Shown piece by piece: positions 55,375-64,000 of a stretch of 64,000 nt of DNA (its first letter is position 1; the number at the start of each line of letters is the position of its first letter). The notes beneath the pieces were generated by a model. That model was not told the DNA's origin, did no database searches, and was given only the letters and a program-made list of their open reading frames with translations. This stretch comes from Oleidesulfovibrio sp964593925 (lineage in GTDB: Bacteria; Desulfobacterota; Desulfovibrionia; Desulfovibrionales; Desulfovibrionaceae). Made by a program: the position numbers and the translations under genes. The DNA lies in contig CAZQKM010000010.1 of the NCBI GenBank assembly GCA_964593925.1, forward strand, positions 1 to 64,000. Direction: 5' to 3'.

Positions 55375-56364
55375 ATGTTCAGAACCCGACGCAGAACTCA
55401 TATATCTGGGACTTTCATAGCACTCTTGGGGCTTATCCTTGCGTTGTACGGTGCGGTACTCCAGGCAGAGGCCCTTTGCATTACAAACGGTTGCACCCTG
55501 TTCAGCGATGTCACCATCATGGGTATTTCCCCTTGGTGGCTGGCAGTTGCAGCGTTTGGCATAATTGCACTGCTGTGTATGGGGGGACGTACCCAGGCAG
55601 CGCTCTGGTGCAGCACACTCCTGCTATTGGGAGACATGCTTTTTCTGGGGATCATGGCATTCAGCCTTCCTTGCGTGCCCTGCCTGCTGGTCGCCTGTAT
55701 CATTCTTTTTCTGTACCGAAGCCTGACCGATCCCCAGGACCGCTCTCCATGGGTTCGCACAGTGCCGACCTTTTTCTGGCTGGCAATCTTTTCTCCCAGC
55801 CTTGTAAACGCCGGCACGGAGCTGGCAGGCGGATGGCGCATTCACGGAGAACAACAGGCACAGTTACAGGTGTACTTTTCTCCCAGTTGCCCGGCCTGCA
55901 AGGAAACAGTTCTTGCCCTCAGCCAGTCCAATCCGGCACATGTGGCCTATTACCCGGTGGCAGAAGAACATACCGACCTCATCCGCCTGCGCATCATGCA
56001 GGATGAGCTTGCGGCAGGCAGAACCCTGTATGCTGCTTTTCGCACCGCCATAAGTGATACTACCCCCCTGGACACCCCCCTGTCCATGACTGGCTACCTG
56101 AGCCTGCAGTGGAAGGTGCTGCAAAACAAGTCGCGCCTTGCCCGCATGGGCATCACGCGTATTCCTGCCCTGATTACGTCGGGCAAACCAGCTGGTCTTG
56201 ATGCAGCAACACAGGACGTCCTGTCTGCTATCAGCAACAGCACAACGTATGCAGGGTGTAACGACACCATAACAGCAGATTGCGACGATCAGGCAACGCC
56301 TGCACAGCCGACCCCATTGCAGTGGGATGACACAGTGCTTCCCTTTACCATAGAAACCCCTTGA
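55375..56364 (+). CDS. VKOR-like membrane protein fused to a thioredoxin-like domain
   Basis: 329 residues, start supported by GGAGG 4 bases upstream. The N-terminal half has about four membrane helices with a Cys pair in the first loop (Cys35, Cys40) and an inner CxxC (CVPC, residues 100-103), the layout of vitamin K epoxide reductase homologues. A periplasmic thioredoxin-like domain follows, with CPAC at 172-175 (VYFSPSCPACKE) and a cis-Pro region (GITRIPALITSG). Such fusions form disulfide bonds in exported proteins using quinones. It lies just upstream of the dsr cluster, where DsrJ and DsrO need oxidative folding or haem attachment; that link is inferred. Confidence 0.8.
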   Translation: MFRTRRRTHISGTFIALLGLILALYGAVLQAEALCITNGCTLFSDVTIMGISPWWLAVAAFGIIALLCMGGRTQAALWCSTLLLLGDMLFLGIMAFSLPCVPCLLVACIILFLYRSLTDPQDRSPWVRTVPTFFWLAIFSPSLVNAGTELAGGWRIHGEQQAQLQVYFSPSCPACKETVLALSQSNPAHVAYYPVAEEHTDLIRLRIMQDELAAGRTLYAAFRTAISDTTPLDTPLSMTGYLSLQWKVLQNKSRLARMGITRIPALITSGKPAGLDAATQDVLSAISNSTTYAGCNDTITADCDDQATPAQPTPLQWDDTVLPFTIETP

Positions 56365-56424
56365 GCACCTGGTTGCCGTATTTCCATTTCTTGACCTTTT
56401 GTGCGGTTCCTACTATGTGAAAAA

Positions 56425-56430
56425 TATAAT
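56425..56430 (+). promoter_or_regulatory. TATAAT -10 candidate ahead of the dsr cluster
   Basis: A perfect TATAAT lies about 150 bases before the RsbRD-like gene. The -35 region at the right distance is poor (TGCGGT). It could drive the RsbRD-dsrMKJOP transcript with an activator. Confidence 0.3.
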
Positions 56431-56581
56431 TTTTCCATACACTGTCCTCACGGCAGGGCCATGCGGCAGCAATAGGTGCACCCGTTGAATTTACTTGGAC
56501 AAACGTGTCAAAACCCTTTATAGGTTTTGCGCTTTTAATGTATGCATAACCACCTTGCAACGCATGGCAGGGAAAATACTC

Positions 56582-57115
56582 ATGAAACTAGACGACTTGC
56601 TCAAGACCCACAAAGAGCAGCTTATCAACCAATGGATTGACCGGATTCAGGCAACCTATCCGCTGGATACTGCCGGTTTTTTGCGTAGCCAGAAAGACCC
56701 GTTTCATAATCCTGTGGGGGATAAGACAGAAAAAGCCGCCACAGCCTTGTTTGGTTTGTTGCTTGCTGACGGCATTACCCCCGAAGATGCCGTACCGCAC
56801 CTTGAAGACATTATAAAAATACGGGCTGTTCAAAATTTTTCTCCTGAGCAGGCCTTGGCAGTACTCTACTTCATCAAAACCATTGTGCGAGATACACTGG
56901 GTAAGCAAGTAGAGGCAGAGGGGCTCTGCACACAACTGCTCGCGTTTGAAAGTCGCATTGACACCATGACGCTGATCGCCTTTGGTATCTACGTCAGATG
57001 TCGAGAAAAAATACAGATAATGCGCACGGAAGAACACAAACGTCATTACGCACAGCTCATACGCAGAGCTGAACGTATACTGGATACGCCGGCTGGAAAA
57101 CCGGACATACGATAA
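56582..57115 (+). CDS. RsbRD-N-terminal-domain-like protein
   Basis: 177 residues, all-helical. The N-terminal region (LLKTHKEQLINQWIDRIQAT) matches the RsbRD N-terminal domain family found in stressosome sensor proteins. No STAS domain is present. It lies 27 bases before dsrM, a common neighbour of dsrMKJOP in Desulfovibrio. ATG 56582 is chosen (AGGG upstream); ATG 56564 would add six residues. It could sense redox state or bind haem, or be a cytoplasmic accessory of the Dsr complex; its role is unproven. Confidence 0.78.
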   Translation: MKLDDLLKTHKEQLINQWIDRIQATYPLDTAGFLRSQKDPFHNPVGDKTEKAATALFGLLLADGITPEDAVPHLEDIIKIRAVQNFSPEQALAVLYFIKTIVRDTLGKQVEAEGLCTQLLAFESRIDTMTLIAFGIYVRCREKIQIMRTEEHKRHYAQLIRRAERILDTPAGKPDIR

Positions 57116-57142
57116 CCGATAGCCTAGCAGCGAGGTAACGGA

Positions 57143-58147
57143 ATGATTATTTCACTCTTGGCGGTCATTGCGCTTGGGTGTATCGCCTGGCTGGGGGTCA
57201 GTTTTGGCCTACAGCACCTGTTCGGGGTGATTATCCCATTTGCCGCAGTGCTCGTGTTTTTGGCGGGATTCGTCCATAAAATCATGGGCTGGGCAAAGTC
57301 ACCCGTCCCTTTTCGCATCCCGACAACGAGTGGACAGCAAAAGTCTTTGCCATGGATCAAGCCAAGCCCCTTGGACAACCCCTCTAATAACACAGGGGTC
57401 TGGGGACGCATGTTCCTTGAGGTATTTCTGTTCAGATCGTTGTTCAGAAATACGGAGGTCTCTCTACAAAAGGGACCGCGAGCAGTATATCATTCGTCAA
57501 AATGGTTATGGCTTTTTGCCCTGCTCTTCCACTACTGCTTCCTGACCGTATTTATACGCCATTTCCGCTTTTTCTTAGAGCCCGTGCCCTTTGCTGTCGG
57601 TGCTCTGGAAATGCTTGACGGCCTGATGCAGGTGGGGGCTCCGCGCCTTTTCATGACTGATGTACTGCTCATGGCTGCCTTGCTATATCTGCTTGGCCGC
57701 CGGCTCTTTAACGATAAAATTCGTTATATATCCCTGCCTGCGGACTACTTTCCCCTGTGCCTCATTTTTGGCCTGGTGGCCAGTGGCATCTGTATGCGGT
57801 ATTTCGCAAAGGTCGACATTGCCTCGGTCAAAGTGTTGACCATGGGGCTTGTGACTTTGAATCCCGTTGTACCGGAGGGTATTGGTGCCATATTCTATGT
57901 GCACATTTTTCTGTTGAGTATTCTGCTTGCCTACTTCCCGTTCAGCAAGCTGATGCACATGGGTGGTGTGTTCCTGAGTCCTACCAGGAACCTGCCCAAC
58001 AACAGCCGTGCACTGCGCCATATCAACCCTTGGAATCCGCCCAAAAAGTACCGGACTTACGAAGAATACGAAAATGAATTCAGAGAAGCCATGTACGAAG
58101 CGGGCCTCCCACTCGTGAAGAACCCCGAAGATGCTTCCAAGGAGTAG
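57143..58147 (+). CDS. dsrM: DsrM, membrane cytochrome b subunit of the DsrMKJOP complex
   Basis: 334 residues with an N-terminal helix and about five further membrane helices, NarI/DsrM family. Exchanges electrons between menaquinone and DsrK. Haem-ligand histidines are present in helices (FVHKIMGW, FHYCFLTVFIRHFRFF, IFYVHIFLL). Start after GAGGTAACGG. Two bases separate it from dsrK. Confidence 0.95.
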   Translation: MIISLLAVIALGCIAWLGVSFGLQHLFGVIIPFAAVLVFLAGFVHKIMGWAKSPVPFRIPTTSGQQKSLPWIKPSPLDNPSNNTGVWGRMFLEVFLFRSLFRNTEVSLQKGPRAVYHSSKWLWLFALLFHYCFLTVFIRHFRFFLEPVPFAVGALEMLDGLMQVGAPRLFMTDVLLMAALLYLLGRRLFNDKIRYISLPADYFPLCLIFGLVASGICMRYFAKVDIASVKVLTMGLVTLNPVVPEGIGAIFYVHIFLLSILLAYFPFSKLMHMGGVFLSPTRNLPNNSRALRHINPWNPPKKYRTYEEYENEFREAMYEAGLPLVKNPEDASKE

Positions 58148-58149
58148 CC

Positions 58150-59760
58150 ATGCCTAAGGTGCCAACCCCCGAAGAATTAATAAAAATTGACTACAGTATG
58201 CCGGACGGCTCGTGGATGGATACCAAGCCACAGTTTGCCGAAGGCACTTTCTGTTACCCGGCCAAGGCCGAAATAATGGAAGGGCTGAGCATGCCCAACC
58301 CGCATGTCTGGAACCCTGCCGATGAAGACTGGGGACTGCCAGAAAACTGGGAAGAAATCATCTATAAGGCCATGCAGGACCGGCTTGAAAAGTACCGTTC
58401 TTTCAAGGTGTTTATGGATATCTGCGTGCGCTGTGGCGCATGTGCCGACAAGTGCCACTTTTTTATTGGCACCGGTGACCCCAAAAACATGCCTGTTCTG
58501 CGGGCAGAACTGTTGCGTTCCGTGTATCGCCGCGACTTTACCACCGCCGGCAAGATTCTGGGAACGCTGGCCGGGGCACGCAAGTTGGACAAGGATGTGG
58601 TAAAAGAGTGGTTTTACTATTTTTACCAGTGTACCGAGTGTCGCCGCTGTTCGCTCTACTGTCCATATGGCATTGACACCGCAGAAATAACCATGATGGC
58701 ACGTGAGTTGTTGCATGAGCTTGGCCTTGGCATCAACTGGATCATGGAGCCGGTGTCAAACTGTAACCGTACGGGCAACCACCTTGGCATCCAGCCCCAT
58801 GCGTTCAAGGAAATCGTGGAATTTCTGTGTGATGATATTGAAGATGTCACTGGCATACGCATTGACCCGCCCTTTAACGAGCCCGGCCATGAAGTGACCT
58901 TCATCACTCCATCGGGTGACGTGTTTGCTGACCCAGGCATTTACACGTTCATGGGTTACCTGATGCTGTTCCATGAAATCGGCCTTGATTATACGCTGTC
59001 CACATATGCCTCTGAGGGTGGCAACTTCGGCCTTTTCACCTCTGCGGAAATGATGAAAAAGCTGAACGCCAAAATGTATGCCGAAGTCGAACGCCTAGGC
59101 TCCAAATGGATTCTGGGTGGTGAATGCGGCCACATGTGGCGTGTTATCAACCAATACATGAGTACCATGAACGGCCCTACTCCATCCAAAATGGAAACCC
59201 CCGTCAGCCCCATCACCGGTACGGTATTTAAAAATGCCGCAGACACTAAAATGGTGCATATTACCGAGTTTACGGCAGACCTCATACAACACGGCAAGCT
59301 ACGCCTTGACCCCAGCCGCAACGACAACCTGCGGGTCACCTTCCATGATTCGTGCAACCCAGCTCGTGCCATGGGCCTTTTTGAAGAACCCCGGCAGGTC
59401 ATCAAGGCAGTATGTAACAACTACTTTGAAATGCCCGAAGGGACCACCAGAGAGCAGACCTTTTGCTGTGGTGCAGGCTCTGGCCTGAATACAGATGAAA
59501 TAATGGAGCTGCGTATGCGTGGCGCGTTGCCCCGTGGCAATGCCCTGCGTTATGTGCAAGAAAAGCACGACGTAAACACCATGGCCTGTATTTGTGCCAT
59601 TGACCGCGCCACCCTTGTTCCTCTTGCCGACTATTGGGCTCCGGGCGTAACCATTTACGGCACGCACGAGCTGGTGGGCAATGCCCTGGTAATGAAAGGC
59701 GAAAAAAAGCGTACCGTTGACCTGCGGCAGGAAGATCTGCCGGGCGTGGAGGATGACTAA
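58150..59760 (+). CDS. dsrK: DsrK, HdrD-like iron-sulfur subunit
   Basis: 536 residues, cytoplasmic. Two 4Fe-4S sites: Cys92, Cys95, Cys98, Cys102 (CVRCGACADKC) and Cys161, Cys164, Cys167, Cys171 (CTECRRCSLYC). The C-terminal CCG-type motif (FCCGAGSGLN) binds the special catalytic cluster shared with HdrD. It reduces DsrC trisulfide in current models. Intact and adjacent to dsrM and dsrJ. Confidence 0.96.
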   Translation: MPKVPTPEELIKIDYSMPDGSWMDTKPQFAEGTFCYPAKAEIMEGLSMPNPHVWNPADEDWGLPENWEEIIYKAMQDRLEKYRSFKVFMDICVRCGACADKCHFFIGTGDPKNMPVLRAELLRSVYRRDFTTAGKILGTLAGARKLDKDVVKEWFYYFYQCTECRRCSLYCPYGIDTAEITMMARELLHELGLGINWIMEPVSNCNRTGNHLGIQPHAFKEIVEFLCDDIEDVTGIRIDPPFNEPGHEVTFITPSGDVFADPGIYTFMGYLMLFHEIGLDYTLSTYASEGGNFGLFTSAEMMKKLNAKMYAEVERLGSKWILGGECGHMWRVINQYMSTMNGPTPSKMETPVSPITGTVFKNAADTKMVHITEFTADLIQHGKLRLDPSRNDNLRVTFHDSCNPARAMGLFEEPRQVIKAVCNNYFEMPEGTTREQTFCCGAGSGLNTDEIMELRMRGALPRGNALRYVQEKHDVNTMACICAIDRATLVPLADYWAPGVTIYGTHELVGNALVMKGEKKRTVDLRQEDLPGVEDD

Positions 59761-59762
59761 CC

Positions 59763-60143
59763 ATGTATAACAGTAAGTACATCATCCCCGGACTGCTCAT
59801 TTTTGTAGGACTGGTCACCTTTCCTTTTTGGGTGAACCTGGTCTCTGCGGAATATAAGCGTCCTGAACTGGCTCTGCCCGCGGACCAGACAGAGTGCATT
59901 GAACCTGTGGAGTATATGCGCACCGAGCATATGACCTTGCTCGACACTTGGCGAGACAAGGCCTTGCGTGAAGGTAAACGTACCTACACCGCATCCAACG
60001 GCAAGGTATGGGAAGCCAGCCTGCAAAATACGTGTATGACATGTCATACCAACAAGGCTGAATTTTGCGACAAATGTCATTTAAGCAACAGTGTCAGCCC
60101 CTATTGCTGGGATTGCCACGTAGCCCCGGGGGAAAACCAGTAA
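59763..60143 (+). CDS. dsrJ: DsrJ, triheme cytochrome c
   Basis: 126 residues with an uncleaved-looking N-terminal signal anchor (IIPGLLIFVGLVTFPFWV). Three CxxCH haem sites at 91-95, 102-106 and 115-119 (CMTCH, CDKCH, CWDCH). Periplasmic electron carrier of the complex; one haem has an unusual His/Cys ligation in characterised DsrJ, and Cys45 is a candidate ligand. The stop overlaps the dsrO start. Confidence 0.96.
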   Translation: MYNSKYIIPGLLIFVGLVTFPFWVNLVSAEYKRPELALPADQTECIEPVEYMRTEHMTLLDTWRDKALREGKRTYTASNGKVWEASLQNTCMTCHTNKAEFCDKCHLSNSVSPYCWDCHVAPGENQ

Positions 60144-60916
60144 TGCTTGACAGAAGAAGATTTCTCAAGATTGCCGGCCTTTCGGTTATCGGCCTTGGTA
60201 CCGGATCGGCCCTTGGCGCGGCAAAGGTGTTGGCAGCTCCCCAAGAGGAAGCCTACAGCGTCAACGAGCATGCACTGCACGCCGGACGCTGGGCCATGGT
60301 GATTGATACCCGCAAATTTGAAAGTCCGCAGGATTATCAAAAACTTATCACGGCGTGTCACAAACAACATAACGTGCCTGATATCCCCAACAATCAGAAC
60401 GTAATGTGGCTGTGGCCCGAAAAATACAAATATGCCTTTCCCGAGCAGCAAAACAACCACCTTGCCGAAAGCTTGGAAAAACGCGATTTTCTGCTGCTGT
60501 GCAACCACTGCGAAAATCCCCCCTGCGTACGGGTGTGCCCCACCAAAGCCACATACAAACGCCCTGACGGCATTGTGGCCATGGACTACCACCGGTGTAT
60601 AGGTTGCCGTTTTTGCATGGCCGGTTGCCCATATGGCGCTCGTAGCTTCAACTACGCCAACCCAAGAGAGTACATGAAAATCACCAACCCCGCCTTCCCC
60701 ACCCGGATGCGTGGTGTGGTAGAAAAATGTAACTTTTGCGTAGAGCGCCTGGCGCAGGGCCTTGTCCCAAGCTGCGTTGAAGCTGCACAAGGTGCCATAT
60801 ATTTTGGTGATCTGAATGATCCAGAGTCTGAAGTGCGCCAGGTTCTGGCAGAAAACTTCACCATCCGCCGTAAACCTTCGCTGGGCACACAGCCTGGTGT
60901 CTACTACATTATCTAA
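60143..60916 (+). CDS. dsrO: DsrO, periplasmic ferredoxin-like iron-sulfur subunit
   Basis: 257 residues with a Tat signal (RRRFLKIAGLS, followed by a hydrophobic core and a cut near VLAAP). Cys-rich motifs for 4Fe-4S clusters: CNHCENPPCVRVC, CIGCRFCMAGC and CNFCVERLAQGLVPSC. The start ATG 60143 shares the final A of the dsrJ stop (TAATG), so an apparent longer frame is not used. Twelve bases precede dsrP. Confidence 0.96.
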   Translation: MLDRRRFLKIAGLSVIGLGTGSALGAAKVLAAPQEEAYSVNEHALHAGRWAMVIDTRKFESPQDYQKLITACHKQHNVPDIPNNQNVMWLWPEKYKYAFPEQQNNHLAESLEKRDFLLLCNHCENPPCVRVCPTKATYKRPDGIVAMDYHRCIGCRFCMAGCPYGARSFNYANPREYMKITNPAFPTRMRGVVEKCNFCVERLAQGLVPSCVEAAQGAIYFGDLNDPESEVRQVLAENFTIRRKPSLGTQPGVYYII

Positions 60917-60927
60917 GGGGAGACACC

Positions 60928-62091
60928 ATGATCGAAAAAGCGCTCAAAGGCTCTCCGAGCTATTACATCTGGTTAGCCTTCCTTGGTTCTCTTATTGGCC
61001 TCGGACTGTTTACGTATACCTTTCAGATGAAGCATGGCCTTGCCATTACCGGTATGAGTCGTGATGTATCTTGGGGATTTTACATTGCCCAATTCACCTA
61101 TCTGGTCGGTGTGGCGGCATCCGCTGTGATGCTGGTGTTGCCTGCGTATTTCCATCACTACAAAAAATTCAAACAAATCATCATCTTCGGCGAATTCATG
61201 GCCATTGGCGCCGTGCTGATGTGCATGCTGTTCATCATGGCGGATCTGGGCCAGCCCCAGCGTGCGCTCAACGTGATGCTCCACCCCACGCCCAACTCCG
61301 TCATGTTTTATGACATGCTTGTGCTCATGGGGTATCTTATCCTGAACGTGGTCATAGGCTGGGTAACACTGGAAGCCGAACGGCATGACATTGACCCGCC
61401 CTCATGGATCAAGCCATTGATCTACCTATCCATTATCTGGGCATTCAGCATCCATACGGTAACAGCCTTTTTGTACGCCGGTATCCCTGGCCGTCACTAC
61501 TGGCTTACAGCCATCATGGGGGCGCGCTTTTTGGCGTCGGCGTTCTGTTCAGGTCCAGCTATCCTCTTATTGCTGTTGTTCATTGTAAGAAAATGCACCA
61601 AGTTGACCATTGCCAAAGAGGCCATACAGACCCTTACAAAGATCATTACATATGCCATGTGCATAAATGTGTTCTTCTTTATGTTGGAGGTCTTCACGGC
61701 ATTCTATAGCGGTATTCCCGGTCATGCTCACCCCATTGCGTACATGTTCGCTGGGCACGACGGCCATATGGACTGGATCACACCCTGGATGTGGGCTGCT
61801 GCAATCATGGCTTTTCTTTCTTTGGCACTGCTCATTCCACCGAGTATCCGCGACAATCATCGCATCCTGCCCTTTGCGCTGCTGTTGCTTGTTGCCGCAA
61901 GCTGGATTGATAAAGGCCTGGGGCTGATCGTTGCCGGTTTTACACCCAACGTGTTTGAAAAGATCACGGTATACACCCCCAGTATCCCCGAGTTACTGAT
62001 CTCGCTGGGTATCTTTGCGGTGGGTGCTTTCATCATCTCCATTCTGTGGAAGATTGCACTGAGCGTCAAAGAAGAACGCGGTACCTTGTAA
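60928..62091 (+). CDS. dsrP: DsrP, NrfD-like integral membrane subunit
   Basis: 387 residues, about ten membrane helices, NrfD/PsrC family. Interacts with menaquinone and takes electrons from DsrO. Family segment WGFYIAQFTYLVGVAASAVM and a conserved helix IMGARFLASAFCSGPAIL. Ribosome-binding site GGGGAGA before ATG 60928. Last gene of dsrMKJOP; terminator at 62162-62199. Confidence 0.96.
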   Translation: MIEKALKGSPSYYIWLAFLGSLIGLGLFTYTFQMKHGLAITGMSRDVSWGFYIAQFTYLVGVAASAVMLVLPAYFHHYKKFKQIIIFGEFMAIGAVLMCMLFIMADLGQPQRALNVMLHPTPNSVMFYDMLVLMGYLILNVVIGWVTLEAERHDIDPPSWIKPLIYLSIIWAFSIHTVTAFLYAGIPGRHYWLTAIMGARFLASAFCSGPAILLLLLFIVRKCTKLTIAKEAIQTLTKIITYAMCINVFFFMLEVFTAFYSGIPGHAHPIAYMFAGHDGHMDWITPWMWAAAIMAFLSLALLIPPSIRDNHRILPFALLLLVAASWIDKGLGLIVAGFTPNVFEKITVYTPSIPELLISLGIFAVGAFIISILWKIALSVKEERGTL

Positions 62092-62161
62092 ACTTTTTAC
62101 CCACCCCCTGAACCTCTGTTCCATGGGTCGGTACCTGTACCACCCTGATCAGACAGATACA

Positions 62162-62199
62162 AAAAGTGGCAAGCAGAGCACCCTCTGCTTGCCACTTTT
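62162..62199. terminator. Bidirectional terminator between dsrP and hydF
   Basis: AAAAGTGGCAAGCAGA (62162-62177) pairs with TCTGCTTGCCACTTTT (62184-62199), a perfect 16-bp stem with a 6-base loop. T-runs are present on both strands, fitting the convergent genes dsrP (plus) and hydF (minus). Confidence 0.9.
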
Positions 62200-62226
62200 C
62201 TTGTTGGGCTTACCACTCCAAAATAT

Positions 62227-63438
62227 TTATGAAGCGGCCACCCCCAAGGGAGCAATAACGCGTTTCAGCAGTCCCTGCATTTTAGAAATGGCAACACCGT
62301 AGTTGGTTATGGGAACCCCGCTGTGCTGGCATATATGTATGCGCCGCAGCATCTCTGTCCTGCCGGACATGCACGCGCCGCAATGCAGGACCAGAGCATA
62401 TGTTTCAAGATCCTGCGGAAAATCATGCCCGGAATACACAGAAAATACCAGATCCTTACCAGTATGACACCTGAGCAAACGCGGAATTTTCACTCTGCCG
62501 ATATCATCGTCCACTGCATGGTGCGCACATGCCTCACACACAAGCACCTTGTCTCCATCTTGCAGAGTATCAATGTGCCTTGCCCCCCGCACCAGGGTAC
62601 CCAGGTCCCCCTTGTAGCGAGCAAACAGTATGGAAAAAGTCGTCAAAGGAATACTGTCTGGTACCATACGCGCCACCTCCAGCACGGCCTGTGAATCCGT
62701 TACCACCAGAGTAGGAGGCGTACGGCAGGTGTTCAATGCAGAGTGCAACTCGGTTTCTCTGGTCACCATACCCATGGCGCCGGCATCCAGAATATCGCGT
62801 AACACCTGCACTTGTGGCAATATCAAACGCCCTTTGGGTGCTGCGGTATCAATGGGGGTAACACACAGAACCGTGTCGCCCGCATCAAGCAGGTCAGAAA
62901 CCAGCACAGATCTGCTGGTCTCACGCTGCATACATACTCCCGCAACTGCCTCTTTCAACTTTTTCAGCCCCATGCCGGTTACGGACGACACGCACACATG
63001 GCGCATATCATGCGCGTGGCATGCGGCCACGTCATGGCTGCCCACAGCTTGCAAATCCTGCTTGGAAAATACCACAAGAAATGGAATGTCCATAAGGCGC
63101 AAGACTTCCACAGCCTTCCACTCCGAGTGTTGCAGTCCTACCGTGTCCACCACCAGCAGCACCACATCAGCACGGCTCAATACCTTATGCGTGGCCTCTA
63201 CACGAGCCTGCCCAAGCGTACCCGGATCATCCAGCCCCGCTGTATCATACAACGCAACCGGACCCAGTCCAGGCAGTTCATACCGCTTTACCACAGGGTC
63301 GGTTGTTGTACCCGAAATCTCAGATACAATGGCAACATCCTGCCCCACAAAGGCATTCACAAGCGACGATTTTCCGGCATTGCAACGCCCTGCAAACGCA
63401 ATGGTTACACACTCACCGCGAGGTACTCCCCTAGTCAT
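62227..63438 (-). CDS. hydF: [FeFe]-hydrogenase H-cluster maturation GTPase HydF
   Basis: 403 residues. Scaffold that carries the 2Fe precursor to the apo-hydrogenase. P-loop GRCNAGKSS (residues 17-25), switch motif DTAGLDDP and G4-like SKQD. C-terminal iron-sulfur ligands: Cys and His in EACAHHAVDDD and the LHCGACM motif. ATG 63438 is chosen because AGGGAG lies 6 bases upstream and it sits just before the hydE stop. hydG and the hydrogenase genes are not in the window. Confidence 0.95.
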   Translation of the reverse strand: MTRGVPRGECVTIAFAGRCNAGKSSLVNAFVGQDVAIVSEISGTTTDPVVKRYELPGLGPVALYDTAGLDDPGTLGQARVEATHKVLSRADVVLLVVDTVGLQHSEWKAVEVLRLMDIPFLVVFSKQDLQAVGSHDVAACHAHDMRHVCVSSVTGMGLKKLKEAVAGVCMQRETSRSVLVSDLLDAGDTVLCVTPIDTAAPKGRLILPQVQVLRDILDAGAMGMVTRETELHSALNTCRTPPTLVVTDSQAVLEVARMVPDSIPLTTFSILFARYKGDLGTLVRGARHIDTLQDGDKVLVCEACAHHAVDDDIGRVKIPRLLRCHTGKDLVFSVYSGHDFPQDLETYALVLHCGACMSGRTEMLRRIHICQHSGVPITNYGVAISKMQGLLKRVIAPLGVAAS

Positions 63439-64000
63439 TGGCATCTCCCTGTCGATTTGCAAAAACCCCAGAGCTTCCCCTATCCGCCACAGGTGTATAC
63501 CCCGCAGCACTCACCCTGTGCAGCAATGCCCGCACGGCATCAGGCACAGAGCTTTTGCTCGTGTTCTTTCCGGGATACAAGGCATACGCATCGCGTACGT
63601 CCACAGGTGTCACCGAGGGCATCACCACATTGGCCCCCGCAGCAAGAGCACGGAGCCGGCCATCCTGGGCCAAGGCATCCAATGCACTTGTTGCAGGAAT
63701 ATTGGCTACAGGATTTAACAATCGCAATACGGCAATAACCCGCAGACTTTTTTCAATATCCGGCGAGACTGCGCCCCTGAGGGGGGTTTGAGGATGGGGA
63801 ATGCAGGGACCGGCCGCAATCATATCAAGGCCCAGGGCTGAAAGCCGAAGGATATCTTCGGCAAGCATGGCATCGGTCATACCGGGCAAATCCACAATGA
63901 TACCCGAGCCTGTTTCATAGCCGATGGCCTGCAACAATTCGAGCCGGGCCAGACGTTTTGCCACGCTGGTTCCGGGACGCAAGGCTGCATGCAGAGACTC
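63431..64000 (-). CDS. hydE: [FeFe]-hydrogenase maturation radical SAM protein HydE, partial
   Basis: The C-terminal ~189 residues; the 5' part, with the CxxxCxxC radical-SAM motif, lies beyond the window edge. Family pattern: SLHAALRPGTSVAKRLARL, GYETGSGIIVDLPGMTD, LDMIAAGPCIPHPQTPL and VVMPSVTPVDVR. HydE makes the dithiomethylamine precursor of the H-cluster. Its 3' end overlaps hydF by 8 bases, so the two are coupled. The frame is open to the edge. Confidence 0.92.
   Translation of the reverse strand, partial: ESLHAALRPGTSVAKRLARLELLQAIGYETGSGIIVDLPGMTDAMLAEDILRLSALGLDMIAAGPCIPHPQTPLRGAVSPDIEKSLRVIAVLRLLNPVANIPATSALDALAQDGRLRALAAGANVVMPSVTPVDVRDAYALYPGKNTSKSSVPDAVRALLHRVSAAGYTPVADRGSSGVFANRQGDAND

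Overview
The window looks like chromosome of a sulfate-reducing delta-proteobacterium of the family Desulfovibrionaceae. The evidence is the gene set: sulfate adenylyltransferase (sat), the complete dsrMKJOP sulfite-reduction membrane complex, [FeFe]-hydrogenase maturation genes (hydE, hydF), a mannose-type PTS placed behind rpoN-hpf-ptsN-rapZ, and sat sitting beside rpsL-rpsG-fusA. Several long gene-poor stretches and at least five decayed insertion sequences (IS3 twice, IS5, IS481, IS256) suggest a genome that is losing DNA, as in host-associated lineages such as Candidatus Desulfovibrio trichonymphae or gut Desulfovibrio. The species cannot be settled from the sequence alone.

Layout. 1-1.3 kb: a LOG-family protein and tadA. 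1.4-8.9 kb: an island holding one very large repeat-rich surface or type I-secreted protein (1367 aa), bracketed by two oppositely oriented IS3-family relics and abutted by an IS5 fragment. 8.95-20.4 kb (minus strand): ppaC, then a block transcribed pyrG-kdsA-kdsC-lptC-lptA-lptB-rpoN-hpf-ptsN-rapZ-EIIA-EIIB-EIIC. This links Kdo/LPS export with sigma-54 and PTS regulation, in nearly the order known from Escherichia coli but with mannose-family EII genes in place of npr. The EIIC gene carries an apparent one-base frame disruption in an A9 tract. 20.6-31.9 kb: purQ, two hypotheticals, a zinc ribbon with gpmI, rsfS, a MATE exporter coupled to a 71-aa protein, an 869-aa TPR membrane protein with a textbook CCHC zinc knuckle, a MoaE-like protein and a secreted nuclease homologue, separated by empty or decayed stretches. 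32.0-34.1 kb: IS481 and IS256 relics.

34.4-52.5 kb (minus strand): the S10-spc-alpha ribosomal supercluster (rpsJ to rplQ, with secY, map and rpoA), preceded by the str group rpsL-rpsG-fusA, which has its own terminator. rpmD and rpmJ are short but intact.

53.1-62.2 kb: the sulfur-energy block: sat, a YgjP-type metalloprotease (minus), a VKOR-thioredoxin fusion, an RsbRD-type regulator-like protein and dsrMKJOP. Sat activates sulfate to APS, and DsrMKJOP feeds electrons from the membrane to cytoplasmic sulfite reduction through DsrC. 62.2-64.0 kb (minus): hydF and the 3' part of hydE, which build the H-cluster of [FeFe] hydrogenase.

I found no CRISPR array, no prophage and no clear new defence system. 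The items most worth a second look are the EIIC frame break, the bacterial zinc-knuckle TPR protein, the IS-bracketed giant protein, and a possible RNA switch in front of rpsK.
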